From the NCBI RefSeq assembly GCF_023159225.1, contig NC_063169.1:60971934-61035933 (forward strand): 64,000 nt of DNA, in the 5' to 3' direction. The position numbers and the translations under genes were made by a program. Each line of letters starts with the position of its first letter. Positions within the stretch are counted from its first letter, which is position 1. Below, in pieces: positions 1-11,544 of this stretch. Source of the stretch: Perognathus longimembris pacificus. Its lineage: Eukaryota; Chordata; Mammalia; Rodentia; Heteromyidae. The notes under the pieces were generated by a model. The model saw only the letters and a list, made by a program, of their open reading frames with translations, searched no databases and was not told the DNA's origin.

Positions 1-838
1 AATTTACTCTGGAGACTGACTTCATTACCCAGAGGCGCTGGAGAGTTAGATTGGTGTGGTTCACTTTGTTTCATTGCCTTGCCCTGTCATTTCAGATTCA
101 AAGTTTTCGCTGCCACTTTGTGGCATAGCAATTTGGGCCAGTGTATTTATCTCTACTAAGATGAGCTGTGTGTAGTTAGTCTGCCTTGGAAAAGGTGGCA
201 AATTGAATCTTCCAATCTGATCACTTCTGGAAAGCACACTTGATGACGTGGGGAGCCATGTGCTCTCTGACCAGAGGTAGGAGCTTGCCCTTCACCCAGT
301 GACACAGCTGCTTCTAGATGCATGCGCTCAATGATATTCAAAGTGATTGGTGAAGGAAGGGCTGGGGGCAGGGGAAAGCTGGCATCTTGCAAAAGCCAGA
401 ACTTCACAGTGAAGGGAAGCTGTGTGCTGAAGAGCTTTGCGCTGTGCTTTGATTTCATTAATTGTGATAATGAGGCGCAGTCTTCATTTGACCATATGTT
501 AATTAGTTTGGATATATTTGGTCCTCCTCGTCACATCTGGAGGGGCTGTCTGAGTCTCTGCTTGAGTTGCCTCCCTTACTTTCCTCGTGGCTTTTTCTGT
601 TTCCCCCCCCCCTTTGGCAATATTTATTCTTTTCATAATTGCAAATGTCAGAGAGAGATACCAACTTGTATCACAATTCTGTGAGCTAAACAACCTCTAA
701 AATACAACTTCATCACCAACACATATACATGCATACTATGAACAAACATACAACATACATGTGGACAAGATTATGCCTGTAAAAAGTATATCCAAATAGA
801 ATTGAGAAAGATGAAATACAGTTTTCCATTTGCTTTTT
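1..838. other. Unique non-coding stretch
   Basis: No repeat family or gene is recognised. The open frames here (up to 120 codons) overlap one another on both strands and have no domain-like composition. The only local features are a C homopolymer near 603-612 and an ACATA-rich patch near 719-763. Confidence 0.6.
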
Positions 839-1090
839 TGTGTATGTGCCATCCTGGGGCTTGAACTCAGGGCCTGAATGCTGTCCCTGAGCTATTTTTT
901 TTCAAGGTGAGTGCGCTACCATTTGAACCACTGTTCTACTTTCAGATTTTTTTTTGTTTGCTTGTTTTAGTTAATTGGAGATAAGAGTTTCACAGATTTT
1001 CTTCTCTGGGCTGTCTTTGAACTGGGATCCTCAGATCTCAGCCTCCCAGGTAGATAGGATTACAGACGTGAACCACTGGCTCTTGGCCCT
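839..1090 (-). mobile_element. B1-Geo SINE (7SL-type head + Geo right unit), antisense
   Basis: Read on the minus strand, the 5' half is a B1/7SL-like head ending near 1090. Its rule is 'gtgaaccactggc', 'taggattacag', 'gatctcagcctccc' as seen on the plus strand. The 3' half (about 839-935) is the Geo unit, seen in antisense as 'ggggcttgaactcagggcc' and 'accatttgaaccac'. Between them lies the linker 'ttaattggagataagag', the complement of the 'tcttatctccaattaacc' motif found in every copy in this window. The 3' tail abuts a short TG run (CA on the element strand). The copy is diverged. Confidence 0.85.
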
Positions 1091-3534
1091 AAATTCACTT
1101 TTAAAGTTAACCTGTATAAGTGAGACAACAGTTTTAAATAGGCCAAATCTTTCATAGCAGGAGTCTATTTGTACTTCCTATTATTTGGGGAAAAGCATGC
1201 TTTATTATATTGTTTCATTCAAGTCTCATGACCAACGCATTCCTTTTTCATAAGATGAAGAAAACAAATCTCGAAGAGTTTAAATAACTTACACGAAGGT
1301 CTACCATTAGCAAACTTCACTTGAAAATCAGTCATACAGACAGACACCCAAAGCCCTTAGGTCTCCTCACTGCTGTTCTGTCTAGAAACAATGCATTCAG
1401 GGATTTGAGCCTGTCTTTCTGTTGTTTAAGTAGGTGTGGCATAGGGAATCGATAGGTTCCAGAAGGTTTTTTTAAAAAAAATATTTCTTTAAAAAGTTAA
1501 CAGGATACTCAGTTTAAATTCCGAAGATGCTAGGGTGGAACGTACCTACATTTTGTACTTGACAAAAGGAGTTCCTTCATTTCCTCAATGTGTGCAATAG
1601 AATACAAGAGAATAAAGAAAAAAGCCATATGTAAATTAAGTCCTACCAATTGGGTAGCAAAAGTTCCTATGAAACTCGAGCATCTGTTTTGTTCTCTGTT
1701 TTATTATGGAATGCAGGCGTTATTAACTTCGTTAACTAGGGGGTGCATGCTACAGTGTTACATACAGTGCAAAGTAATATGAATGCAGCTCGAATTTTAC
1801 TCTATGGAAGTCTTTACTGAGCCTGTCCTTGGCTGGTTTAGATTATGATACATGCTTAAGGCCCAAGGCTTCCCTTCTCTTCTTTTCAGAAAAGTAGAAT
1901 AATATGGAACCAACAGCCACTTAATCAAATGCTTGTTTTCCTACTCTGACAAACTCTATATGTCAGTTGATTTACTTTTATAATCTTTGGTGTAGTTTTT
2001 GAGTATCTAGAATAGCTTATTTGGCATCGAGGTGCGATTTAGAAAAATAAAAAATCATTTGGTAGATAAATTAACTAGTGAGTACCCTTACACATTCCAT
2101 ATCTCAACAAGTACATAAAAACTAGAGCAAGACACAAATGTGATTATGGAGGAAATCATTAATGTCCTGAGCACGTATGTGTGGTTCCATTGTTCTAAGA
2201 AAAGTCTGTCAGCACAAATTACTTTTGAAGATTTTTTTTTGGTGTCTTGATTTGCTTACTTAAAAATCATTTCTAATATCCCCTTTGCATAGATTTCGAG
2301 TATTTGAATAGACTGGTTTAGCTACTAGCACTGAGAAGAAATATTTGAAATACAGTAGCAATGATGAACCTGGGAAACAGCCTCCTTTGTTGGCCTTGAT
2401 TGGGAAAGAGGAATTACCTGGCACTGGAGAGCTGATTAGCACAGTACACAGTTCTAGGGAGACGCAGCCCTTTTTCCACCAGTGAAATCACATGTGCTTT
2501 AATGAGAATGAGCCTAGGCTACCTTCAAAGCATTTGAGCATGAACAAAAGATATATATTCTGGACAATGGCTCTATTGTGTTTGAAAGAAGAGCAGGGGA
2601 ATTTCTAAATAACACTAGGGACATTGTAATGTCTGTTGAGTTTTGATACCTCATTTTAAACAATGCTAAACTCTGCAGTTCCAGTTCCACTGAGGGGATG
2701 AAGGATCCAGGAAGGCAGGGTTCCCATGTCAGCAAAGAGACAAAGATGAATCATGGGTAATAGTACTCATTTTCCCCTCCGACCAGAGACCTGAAGGCTA
2801 GACAGCCAAATGATATAATTTCAAGGGAAGTGGAATGCATCCTTGATTTGTCTTTGACAGAGCCCAAGAGGGAGGATTAGCAACCATCAGAGCACATTTA
2901 GAGAAAACAGCTAAAAGTTTTGTGACATTTTAAAGGCTAGCACACCAATTTGGCATTCCCCTGAATCATGGGTGGTATTCAGTTACTGGCTTTTTATCCT
3001 AGGCCTTCACAGGGTACATCTGGGAAGAACAAGGACAGAGCAAGAAGCTAGACAAGGACTCCTGGAAGGTCAAACGTGCGGGTGGGTGGTGGTACCACCA
3101 AGTGCCCCTGAGGAATCGGCATTCACTTTGCCAATGTCTAGGTCCTTCTGCCTTGGGACACAAAAGCTATGTGTAAGCAAGGGACCTTTCCTACACCCAA
3201 TCTACCTAAGCATTTGGGACTGTTGCATAGAGATGAAAAAAATGCTTTCCTAGCCCTTTGCCTACACAAGGCAAGTACTATATATACCAGGGGAGGGCTG
3301 GAAAATCATTTCTGTCCAGGATTTGGGCTTACAGAATGAGTGCTCTACCATATCTGGGATGGAGCAGACAGAACCCAAAAGACGCCCCACCAACAATGAG
3401 ATGGAGATAGGCAGTGACTTGTGGGAAAAAGAGGGAGAATGCCAAGAAAGTCCCATCCTTGAGGCTCTTGTGCACAGAATCTGTCACATAGAGAAGATGT
3501 AGCAGAAGACAAAGGATGAAAAAGACAAACCAAT
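1091..3534. other. Unique non-coding stretch
   Basis: Mostly AT-rich sequence with no recognised repeat. There are short open frames only and no plausible exon with splice sites and coding bias. Part of 2940-3530 may be decayed repeat but could not be assigned. Confidence 0.5.
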
Positions 3535-3706
3535 GCAACAGCAATACTTACAAAACTATATGGTGTAAATCAAGTGTACAACTCATGGGAGGGGAGGGAA
3601 AGGGGGAGGGGGAAGGCAGGGGGAAAATGAGGGAGGAGGTAACAGGTTGGATAACCGTAACCCCCTCTGTACAACACTTTGACAATAAAGAAATGAAAAA
3701 AAAAAT
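3535..3706 (+). mobile_element. Rodent L1 3' end, 5'-truncated
   Basis: The sequence runs from a 'tggtgtaaatcaagtgtac' segment through a G-rich polypurine tract (about 3588-3640) and 'gaggaggtaacaggttgg' to 'ccctctgtac', a polyadenylation signal AATAAA at 3684-3689 and an A tail. The same order recurs at 9229-9384 and 26929-27062, and in reverse at 6030-6135, which defines the family. Only the 3' UTR is present, so there is no coding capacity. Confidence 0.8.
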
Positions 3707-4411
3707 TAAGCAAACCACTCAATCCAGCATGAGACCCGGCATGGGATAATAGTAAATCCAAAGCTGGAGAAAGAATGTGAACAAGAGGGAGGCATTCTCT
3801 GTTCCACAGGTGTGCCTGGCCTCTGGAAGCTAGGGGAGGGGGAGAGGGAGGGGGGGGGGCTCTGAGGAAAACCCTGTGGCACTTCAAGTCTCACCATGAG
3901 CACAAGTTGGCTGGACTCCACTGCAGGAGGGACTGCAGCCCTTGCTGCACCGCCGTTACTATAGCAACAACCAAACCAAAACCCAGCTCAACTTTAGATG
4001 GACTCAAACCACCTTTGTGATAGGCAGCAGAGGAAATTTGCCCATTTCTCAATGGAATATGGTTTATCTCAGGTTCAGCTGTTTTTTTTTAATGCAATGT
4101 TTTTCATTTAATAAAAAAAATCACAAGATATAAAAAGAGAAAGAGAAAAATAGGCTTGCCACGAAAAAGCAAAACAAAAAACCAGAGCTAGACCCAGACA
4201 GGGGCAGGATGTTGGAAGTAATAGATATAAATTTAAAGGTGTCTATTATTGTAAAACAAAAAACATGCTACTAATATAAAAGATTAACAGTGATTAAAAA
4301 ATAGGCTACAGGGAAGTATGAGAAATCTATACTGGCTTTGAAATTTTTCTCTAAATGTAAATAAATTCTAAAATGTGACTTTAATAAAGATTATATTAAG
4401 ACTTTATTTAT
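3707..4411. other. Unique non-coding stretch with G-rich tract
   Basis: No gene or dated repeat is recognised. A G-rich run at 3833-3860 (including a ten-G run) could form a G-quadruplex. The stretch 4090-4270 is A-rich. Confidence 0.5.
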
Positions 4412-4625
4412 TTGTCAGTACTGGGGCTTAGGCTTGGGTCTTGTCCTTTAGCTTTTTTGCTCAAGGCTTGTGCTTTACCACTTGAGCCATATCTTCACCT
4501 GTGACATTTTGCTGGTTAATTGGAGCTATGGCCTTTCTTGTCCTCGCTGGTTTTGAACCTCAGTCTTCAAATGTCAGCCTCTTGAGTAGGTAGGATTAAA
4601 GGTATAAGTCCCCAGCCCTCAGCTT
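4412..4625 (-). mobile_element. B1-Geo SINE, antisense, diverged
   Basis: Antisense Geo unit ('cagtactggggctta', 'accacttgagccat'), the linker 'ggttaattggagc', then the antisense B1 head ('cctcttgagtaggtaggatt', ending 'ccccagcc'). The left side abuts TTTA repeats, the tail on the element strand. Confidence 0.8.
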
Positions 4626-4689
4626 GGAATGAATTTTAAATACATTGTTAAGGAAATACAGATCAAGCCTGAGAGCAGGGAAATGTATT

Positions 4690-5546
4690 TACACAGCATG
4701 CATTTAGTAAAGGTTTAGTAAGTAGAATACATAATGAAGCCTTACAACTCCTGAATGAGGAGACAATTGACACGAATGATCCTACCAGACCTCACCAATG
4801 ATCTATGGGTGGTAGTTACAAGAAAAGATGCTCACCATTACTAATCATTAGAGAAATGCAAATTAATATCACAGGGAGACATGCTGTAGTTAGAATTGCT
4901 GGTCTTCAAAAGCCTGTCAAAACCAAGTATCCAGAAGAGAGAACAAGTGTGATTCTTCACTTGGTACAGGATCTAACCATTTGAAAGATAGTTTGGCAGT
5001 TTCTTCCCGTGATGGGTATAAACTTCTCACTGACCCATTATGCCTTCTCTTAGCTGTTTATCCAGAAGAGCTCAAAACATAGGTCTGTACACACATGTGG
5101 AAATATAGCAGCTTAATTCAACTTACTCACAACCAGGAAATAACCCAGATGCCCTTCTACTGCCCTGTGTAGTCCCAATTCTACCTTCCTTCAAAAATGC
5201 AAAGAGGATCATGTCTGTAAACTGAACAATACAAAGTAGCACAGCATTGATCTTTTCAGTCCATGTACCAAATAAAAGTAGTCAGACACAAAAGCTACAT
5301 TCTGTTACATTTCCATTTATATGACATTCTAGAAAAGGTGAAACAATTGTGGCAGACAGATGGGCGACTACTATGGTAAGGACAGAGAGCGGCAAAATGG
5401 ATTTCAAAAGCCCCTGTGGAGAAAGATTGGTGATGAACTTTTGTGTACGATGGCTGCGGTTACATGAATATGCACAATGTCAAAACCCATTGAGCTGTAC
5501 TTTAAAGAAGGATAAAGAATTATGCGTGGGTTATGTCTAAATAAAA
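4690..5546 (+). mobile_element. Old mammalian L1 (L1M-type) 3' remnant
   Basis: Segments align in order with the ORF2 C-terminal coding region and 3' UTR of old mammalian L1: 'gagaaatgcaaattaatatc' (4852), 'agtttggcagtttcttcc' (4989), 'ggaaataacccagatgcc' (5136), 'agacacaaaagctacattct' (5283), 'tccatttatatgacattct' (5311), 'cattgagctgtactttaaag' (5489) and a terminal AATAAA near 5540. The reading frame is broken throughout, so it is a fossil. Confidence 0.88.
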
Positions 5547-5689
5547 GACCCAGTCCAAAAAAGGCTCTTAAACTCTGGAAGAACATAAAGTCACTTCTCA
5601 TAAAATGGATAATTAAAATGAAATTACAGGGAACTTTTGGCAAGCTCTGTCCATGACTATATGGCACTGTCTGGTGGAATTGAACATGT

Positions 5690-5772
5690 TACTTGCCTTC
5701 TCAGTGTCTTTGTTTCCTTATCTATGAAATGTGATAACTGTCTTCTGTCTCTTATATGAATTGTAGGAATAC
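5690..5772 (+). mobile_element. MIR SINE fragment
   Basis: The core 'ctttgtttccttatctatga' followed by 'atgtgataactgtc' matches the MIR central core (cctcagtttcctcatctgtaaaatg and onward) with scattered substitutions. Confidence 0.65.
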
Positions 5773-5773
5773 A

Positions 5774-5955
5774 TTATTGAGGCTTGAGCTCAGGACGTTT
5801 GCACTCACAGGTACTCTACCATTTGAGCCATATTCCCAAACACTTTTGCTTTTGTTTTTTTGAGTATGGTGTTGCTGTTTGCCTGGGCCAACATGGACCA
5901 CCTCCTCCAGTTTGTGATTTCTGTGTAGTTGGGGTCACAGCAGTCATGTATTATA
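5774..5955 (-). mobile_element. B1 head + short tRNA-type unit, antisense
   Basis: 'ggcttgagctcaggacg' and 'gtactctaccatttgagcc' are the antisense B-box and A-box halves of the short tRNA-type unit, about 20 nt shorter between boxes than Geo. They are followed by an antisense B1-like head ('gcctgggccaacatggacc', 'gtgtagttggggtcacag'). Copies of the same composite lie at 29555, 32263, 37886 and 58385. Confidence 0.6.
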
Positions 5956-6029
5956 CACAGCCTTTTAATTTATTTTATTTTTTTAAGTTTAAAAGTTAAA
6001 GGTTTTATTTTTATATGTGTATATGTATA

Positions 6030-6135
6030 TTTTTGTTACTGTAAAGGTGATATACGGAGGAGTTATAGTTACATAAGTCAGGTAATAAGTACATTTCTTT
6101 CTGAACAATGCCACCCTTCCCTTGTTCTCTTCCAG
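6030..6135 (-). mobile_element. Rodent L1 3' end, antisense fragment
   Basis: 'ggtgatatacggaggagtta' then 'agtacatttctttctgaac' is the reverse complement of the L1 3' end seen at 9229-9384 and 26929-27062. It is preceded by T-rich sequence that would be its A tail. Confidence 0.6.
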
Positions 6136-6138
6136 CGT

Positions 6139-6273
6139 TTTTGTTTTTAATTAATTAATTGGTTGAGTTAGGGTCTTGTGAACTTTTGTCCTGGGCTGGC
6201 CTTGAACTGATGTCTCTGCCATCTCATCTTCCCAAGTAACTAGGATTACAGATGTGAGCCACTGTACTTTGTG
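6139..6273 (-). mobile_element. B1-like monomer, antisense
   Basis: 'ctgggctggccttgaactga', 'taactaggattacagatgtg' and 'agccactg' are the antisense B1/7SL body. No Geo unit is attached. Confidence 0.8.
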
Positions 6274-6493
6274 ATTTTGTTGTTGTTTGTTTTTTTCATT
6301 TTGGTGAGCATGTATCTCAGCACTACATATAAAGGGCCTAGCAAGCATTGAAAAATGAATCTGTGGTGCTGTTGATGTTACTTTAGTTTCTACAAATACC
6401 AGGGAGCTGGTTTGCTATGTCCTTTTGTGCTATTGATACCCTAAATAAAGAAATACGGGCTGTGACTATTTTACTTCATAAAAATTGGTGCTT

Positions 6494-6699
6494 GGAGCTG
6501 GGAATATGGCTTAGCAGCAGAGTGCTTGTCTAGCATGCACAAAGCCCTGGGTTCGATTCCTCAGCACCACATAAGCAGAAAAAGCCAGAAGTGGTGCTGT
6601 GGCTCAAGTGGCAGAGTGCTAGCCATGAGCAAAAAGAAGCCAGGGACAGTGCTCAAGACCTGAGTCCAAGCCCCAGGACAGGCCAAAAAAAAAAAAAAA
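6494..6699 (+). mobile_element. IDL-Geo dimeric SINE
   Basis: Left ID/tRNA-Ala-like monomer ('gagctgggaatatggctta' A-box side, 'gggttcgattcctcagcacc' B-box side) joined at about 6585 to the Geo right monomer ('gtggctcaagtggcagagtg', 'agaagccagggacagtgctc', 'gagtccaagccccaggac'), ending in poly(A) 6685-6699. The flanks 'tggtgcttg' and 'tgatgcttg' (after the GAAA tract) may be a decayed target duplication. RNA polymerase III promoter boxes are internal. Confidence 0.92.
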
Positions 6700-6726
6700 C
6701 CAAGAGAAAGAAAGAAAAGGAAGGAA

Positions 6727-6775
<49 letters not shown>
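6700..6775 (+). repeat. (GAAA)n microsatellite at SINE tail
   Basis: A purine-rich tail that becomes pure GAAA from 6731 to 6775. It directly follows the poly(A) of the IDL-Geo copy and probably grew from it. Confidence 0.95.
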
Positions 6776-7904
6776 CTGATGCTTGTGATAATGGGTCTCA
6801 TTTCTGCATTCGTCCAAATTATTTTCTACTGAACACGCTCTCTTCACTCAACATTGTTAGGTACAAGAAGTACCTTGAAGGCTCAGACTCAATCTGTGCC
6901 CTCAAGGACTCAATGGAAGCAGAACAGTTTATAGAGTGTGCGTTTGCTGTGATGCACACATGAGGAACTGCCCACGGGGGCCAGAGACCAGACCTCAGCA
7001 GTGGTAGGGAAGATTTCCACGGAGAAGGATGGTGTGGCGGGGCTCTGGAGAGAGATGGGTAGAGGGCAAGTTCGTCATTAATTTGGTCCATGTAGAATGG
7101 GAAAACACTTTAAAGCCCACGGAACACTAATACAAGAAGGGACAAATTCTTCAGTGGTATTTTAAGTGGTCAACAGTATTTGATCTAGTCATTGATATCT
7201 GAAGTACTGGTAGTTAGAAGAATATGATTCTAATGTTTTGACTTGACATCATTGACAATGACATTGGAAAGATCAAATTTAAAACTCACTGAAGCCATCA
7301 ACCTTGTGTGCAGACTTTTAAATTGAAGTGTGAACCTTGCTGGTTGGTTATTGCGTGAACCACACCAACTGGAGGCATCTGTCTGTCTGCTAGAGAGAAA
7401 GCTTTGCCAGCCTGCGTTAGGGGAGCTCTGTTCACAGCCCTTGCCTCTGAATGTGCTGGACAGATTCTGCCTGAAAGCAGAATTAGCCTTGTGATCACAT
7501 CTGGGTAGACAAGCTGGGAACTCCGGAAATCTAGATGAATGGTTTTATGGTAGTCCTAAGACATCCATCTCCAAGCCAATCTTAAATTCCAAGAAGCAAG
7601 GACAGGTCCCCAATTTTCTTCTAATATACCATGGAGTGTACACAAGGCTGCCATTTGACACTTTGTAGTGTCACCTACACAACATACGCTTCATGTGGCC
7701 TTCTCCAAATGAATATGGTGGACAGAGGTCAACCATGAACCAGGTTTGTTGCAGTTCAGCCACGGTGCAGAATTTTATTTACCGAACAAATGAGAAAGCA
7801 CTACGAGTCTAGAGCACTTTTAAGGCTTCAATTTGATGGATTTCATATTTGTGTTTATTGCACATTAGTATATTATCTGATGATTATTAATATTGCTGAT
7901 GACA
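6776..7904. other. Unique non-coding stretch
   Basis: No repeat or gene recognised. Open frames are under 95 codons and show no family resemblance. Confidence 0.55.
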
Positions 7905-8340
7905 CCCAACATGTGTTTGTTAAACGCCAGGTATGTGCAAAGCACTGTTAGGACGTGGAGGAACTGAAGGATGACTACGGCATATTTGTGCGCTGAGGGA
8001 ATTTATGGTTGGGAGGAACATACACACCCAGACACGCACATACAAAAATTCATCCATATATCAACATAGACTGTTTATGTTTCATCGTCATGACACGAAT
8101 GCCAAGAAGAAATATAAACAGGATTCATGGGTGCTGTGTGGAGAAGAGCTGTTCGTTTTGAGTAGGTTCTGAGGAGGAAACCGGGTGAAATGAATAAGAT
8201 GAGGGCGTGCTACAGCGTGGACTGGACACTAGACCCTGAGGGTCCGCCTGAGGGTTTCAAGGGTCTTGGATGCTTCATGCATGTTTACATCTTTAGCACC
8301 TCGCTAGAAATGTTAGTTGAATGGGTGAATGTGTGAAACA
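7905..8340. mobile_element. L2-type LINE 3' remnant
   Basis: 'gccaggtatgtgcaaagcac' followed by 'ctgagggaatttatggttgg', then 'gaggaggaaaccgggtgaaa' and a terminal 'atgttagttgaatgggtgaa', fits the order of an old L2-like element. Divergence is high and the middle is poorly matched. Confidence 0.5.
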
Positions 8341-8690
8341 GCTGTTTTGCCAGATTTCCGTTGCTGTGTCAAAATACTTGGCGAGTTAAGCGCCTTAAAA
8401 AAGAGGAAAGGTTTGCTTTGAGTCATGCTTGTAGCGGTTGCAGTCTTGTCATTGCTTTCCTTGAGTGCTCTGGCCGTGTGTGGAGCCTGAGCATCGTGGC
8501 AGGGAGTGTGGAATAGAGCAGAGTTCCTCCCGTACTGGTGTCTGGGGAGCAAATGAGAGGGCAGCGCCAAGATCTCTTTAAGGACACCGCCCCCCAGTGA
8601 CCTAACTTCCTCCCTGGATGGTTTCGGCCACCTCCCAAAGCTCCCTTAGCTGGGAACCAAGCCTTATTTAACCTGCGAGACTATGGGAAA
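8341..8690. mobile_element. MaLR-like or related interspersed repeat, probably antisense
   Basis: 'tttccgttgctgtgtcaaaa', 'aagaggaaaggtttgctttg', 'catcgtggcagggagtgtgg' and 'ccagtgacctaacttcctcc' occur in the same order as a widespread mammalian repeat that I know by sequence but cannot name with certainty. It resembles the antisense 5' side of MaLR-type LTRs. No coding potential. Confidence 0.5.
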
Positions 8691-9228
8691 TGCATCAGAT
8701 TTGAACAATCTGGATCATTATTTTTTATCAAAATGCTAATGAGTTTGGAATTCATCCCATGGACTAGAGAATCAGATATATTTCTTTAGCCAGGAGTCTT
8801 ACCTGAAAAGATTTACTTTGCAAAACAAAGAGACTTTACTTGTTATTAAGAAATTTAATAGCATCAACATTTTTAGAAAGCTCCAGAGTAAGCTTTGCAG
8901 AAGATCTGCATTAAGGAGGTACAGCATTCAGAAGAAGCTGAATAAATTCCTAAGTCATGACTTTGTTGTACTTTCTTCCCTCTTGACACTTTCATCTCAC
9001 TGAAGAGTGGAGCAGTTGGGTTACCCTTCACACTCTTCAAAGCACTGATTTGACTAGTTCTATGCACTTGAACTTTAGAACATTTAAAATCTGCAGTAAA
9101 GGTGAGTTGTGACTTACAAATGCTTTTTAATACAAGTTTGTTAAAATATTGCCATTAGGTACTTACTTTATGGTTATCACTGTTGGTGTCAGGATTTTTA
9201 TTTATTTATATTTGAAGGAATAGGAGTA
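8691..9228. other. Unique non-coding stretch
   Basis: AT-rich, with no recognised repeat or gene. Confidence 0.5.
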
Positions 9229-9384
9229 GGGGGGTCGGTAGGGAGGAGGGAAGGAGGGAGAAAAATGAGGACGGGGGTAACAAGTATGACAAGAAATGTA
9301 TATGTATTCACTACCTTATGTAAATGTAACCCCTCTGTACATCATCTTGACAATTAAAAAAAGAATAAACATAAAAAAGAAAAG
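9229..9384 (+). mobile_element. Rodent L1 3' end, 5'-truncated
   Basis: G-rich polypurine tract (9229-9276), 'gggggtaacaagtatgac', 'aagaaatgtatatgtattca', 'acccctctgtacatcat', then an A-rich tail. This is the best-preserved sense copy of the L1 3' end in the window. An IDL-Geo copy begins right at its A tail. Confidence 0.8.
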
Positions 9385-9600
9385 TGGACTGGGAATATGG
9401 CCTAGTGCAAGACTGTTTGTTTCGTATACATGAAGCCCTTGGGTTCGATTCCCCAGCACCACATATATAGAAAACGGCCAGAGGTGGTGCTGTGGCTCAA
9501 GTGGCAGAGTGCTAGCCTTGAGCAAAAAGAAGCCAGGGACAGTGCTCAGGCCCTGAGTCCAAGGCCCAGGACTGGCAAAAAAAAAAAAAAAAAAAAAAAA
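9385..9600 (+). mobile_element. IDL-Geo dimeric SINE
   Basis: ID-like monomer ('gactgggaatatggccta', 'gggttcgattccccagcacc'), Geo monomer ('ggtgctgtggctcaagtggc', 'agaagccagggacagtgctc') and poly(A) at 9577-9600. Inserted at the A tail of the preceding L1, a usual landing site for L1-driven elements. The purine-rich run after 9600 extends the tail. Confidence 0.93.
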
Positions 9601-11372
9601 GAAGAAGAGGAAAAAGAAGAATAAAAGTAGTAGAAAAAGGGTTTCTGGCTATTGAAATGGTTTAAAAAAATAACGATAGGAAGGTAAGACAAGTCCTGTC
9701 CAGGGTGTGATTAGTAGTAGGAATAGGGAGGGAGGAGAAGGATGAATGTGGTCATGTATACATGCATACTTCATGTATGTGTGTGCAAATGGAGCAACAG
9801 AGCTTGCGATTGGTTTGGGAAGCGGAGAGGAGAGTGGTGGAGCTCCTGAATCTGGTCAAGGGCTGTGGGTGTGCACATATGGACTTGTGAGAATGGAACC
9901 CCTTTGTCCAACTAGTTGACGCTAATGTGGAGAAAGAGGGAGACATGGTTTGAGAAGACATTTAACGTTACATACAGTTTAAAGAGATTGGCTAAAGTTA
10001 TTAGAAGATAGAATTAAACAAACACCAAACATACGGTTTAGCATCTTCTGCAATTTTTTCTTAACATGAGCTTTCTTTTGGCTTTAAGGTATATTAGTCT
10101 TTTACTGTGTGTTTTAATATTAGATTCTGCGTAAAAAAACAAGAGCAAAAACTAAAGACAGAGCAGTCAAACCCAACGTTCTTGCAGGATGGGAAGTATT
10201 TGTTGCTTGTTTGCTGCTTCCGTTTTGCATAAGCAGCCTTGGATTTGTAACTGTAAGTCGAGATGCCATAGGCAGGAATGGCATGCCCGTGGGGGAAGGA
10301 GGGACATGGGGAAGTACAGTGGCTTACCACCATGCTGCATATGTGTTCTCAGGTGTGTACGGGAAGGTGCGCGCGCTGTGTGCACACAAGTGCATGTGCA
10401 TCTTCCTTGGGATTTTCCTTAGAGGGGCAAGACCCTGCCAGGCACTCAGGAAGCAGGTGCAGAGGCTTTTTCTTGGGATGGGCATGTCAGTTCTCATTTC
10501 CTCTCGGCTGAGAACGCGGAAGCAAAGCAGCCCACAGTGCCTTCTGGGATCCGCCAGCGCCTGCCTTCCCCTGGCCTTCTGGAGATGAGCCATACTGCCC
10601 AACGCCTGCATCCCTAGCTACACTTGGCTGTGGTTTTACTTTTTGTCTTGTGGTCCTCTTTGAGGTTTGTGTAATTAATTTAATAAGCAGAAAATAAAAC
10701 AGTAAGAGACAACGTTGCCAACTGAGGAACTCCTGTAAATACTAAAAAAAAAAACAAAAAAACAAAAAAAAAAAAACAAACAGGCCACTAGTTCACAAAC
10801 GTAGAGGAGAGTCACTATTTCGTTCTATGCCCGGAGTGTTTTGTGTAATCAGCCTTCTCTGCAATTTCTATGTGACATCTTAATCTGTTGTTCTGAGACG
10901 TGTAAAATCACACCACACAGATCCAAGTTAATCCAAGTTAACCTCTGAACTTGACCTACTTTCATTTCGTATTGGCCTTGTTCAGAATTGTAAACTACTG
11001 TCTTGCCTGTAGTCCATTAAACAGTGTTCTGTTTATAAAACATACGCTTCCTCCTCCTGCCATTGTAGATCTTTTCTGGCTCTAGAAGTTTGTATAACAA
11101 AACCAGAATATATATTACATTGTCTTAGGAAATTTATACTTTTTTCATGATTCAAAAATAACAGCTTTTCCTCCCTACTTTCTACCATATTTAGAGGTAA
11201 AAGCAATACTTTTGGCTCAAAAGCATTCAATGAAGTTTCAGAAAAGTACTTTAATCTCATTTGTATGAATAAAGTCCAGTCTGTCTATGTAATTACACTA
11301 ACGTCATAATGACCAGTTATGATTCTGTAAGTTGTAGAACTCAGTCTAGCTAAGCCTTTAAAAGACCATGTT
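9601..11372. other. Unique non-coding stretch with a GC-richer block
   Basis: The stretch 10250-10620 is GC-richer than its surroundings and open in several frames on both strands (125 codons at 10211-10588 plus). No domain or family is recognisable, and the multi-frame openness argues against coding. 'aaaataaaac' near 10690 and an A-rich run at 10743-10783 could be a decayed retrotransposed tail, but no source is seen. Confidence 0.5.
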
Positions 11373-11502
11373 TGAGCCAAGAGCCAGTGGCTCACACCTG
11401 TAATTCTAGCTACTCAGGAGTCTGAGATCTGAGGACCATGGTTCAAAACCAGTCTGAGCAGCCTTGTGTTCGAGCCCCCATACTGGCATGTGCATGTGTA
11501 TG
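11373..11502 (+). mobile_element. B1-Geo SINE with internal deletion
   Basis: The B1 head ('agccagtggctcacacctg', 'actcaggagtctgagatctg') passes at about 11460 directly into the terminal part of the Geo unit ('gttcgagcccccatactggc'). The linker and A-box half of Geo are missing. Confidence 0.8.
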
Positions 11503-11504
11503 AA

Positions 11505-11543
<39 letters not shown>
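11503..11543. repeat. (CA)n at B1-Geo 3' end
   Basis: CA dinucleotide run directly after a short TG/AT-mixed tail of the SINE. Confidence 0.95.

Positions 11544-11544
<1 letters not shown>

Noticed and set aside
3535..3706. Polyadenylated 3' end of a host gene (AATAAA near 3684)
   Set aside because: The same sequence order recurs at 9229 and 26929 in sense and at 6030 in antisense, so it is the L1 3' UTR.
6494..6570. Functional tRNA gene, because of A and B boxes
   Set aside because: The tRNA-like boxes belong to the ID-like head of a SINE. No cloverleaf can be completed and the unit recurs eight times with A tails.
6591..6779. Lys/Glu-rich frame ending in KERKKERKK repeats
   Set aside because: Translation of SINE Geo sequence and the following (GAAA)n microsatellite.
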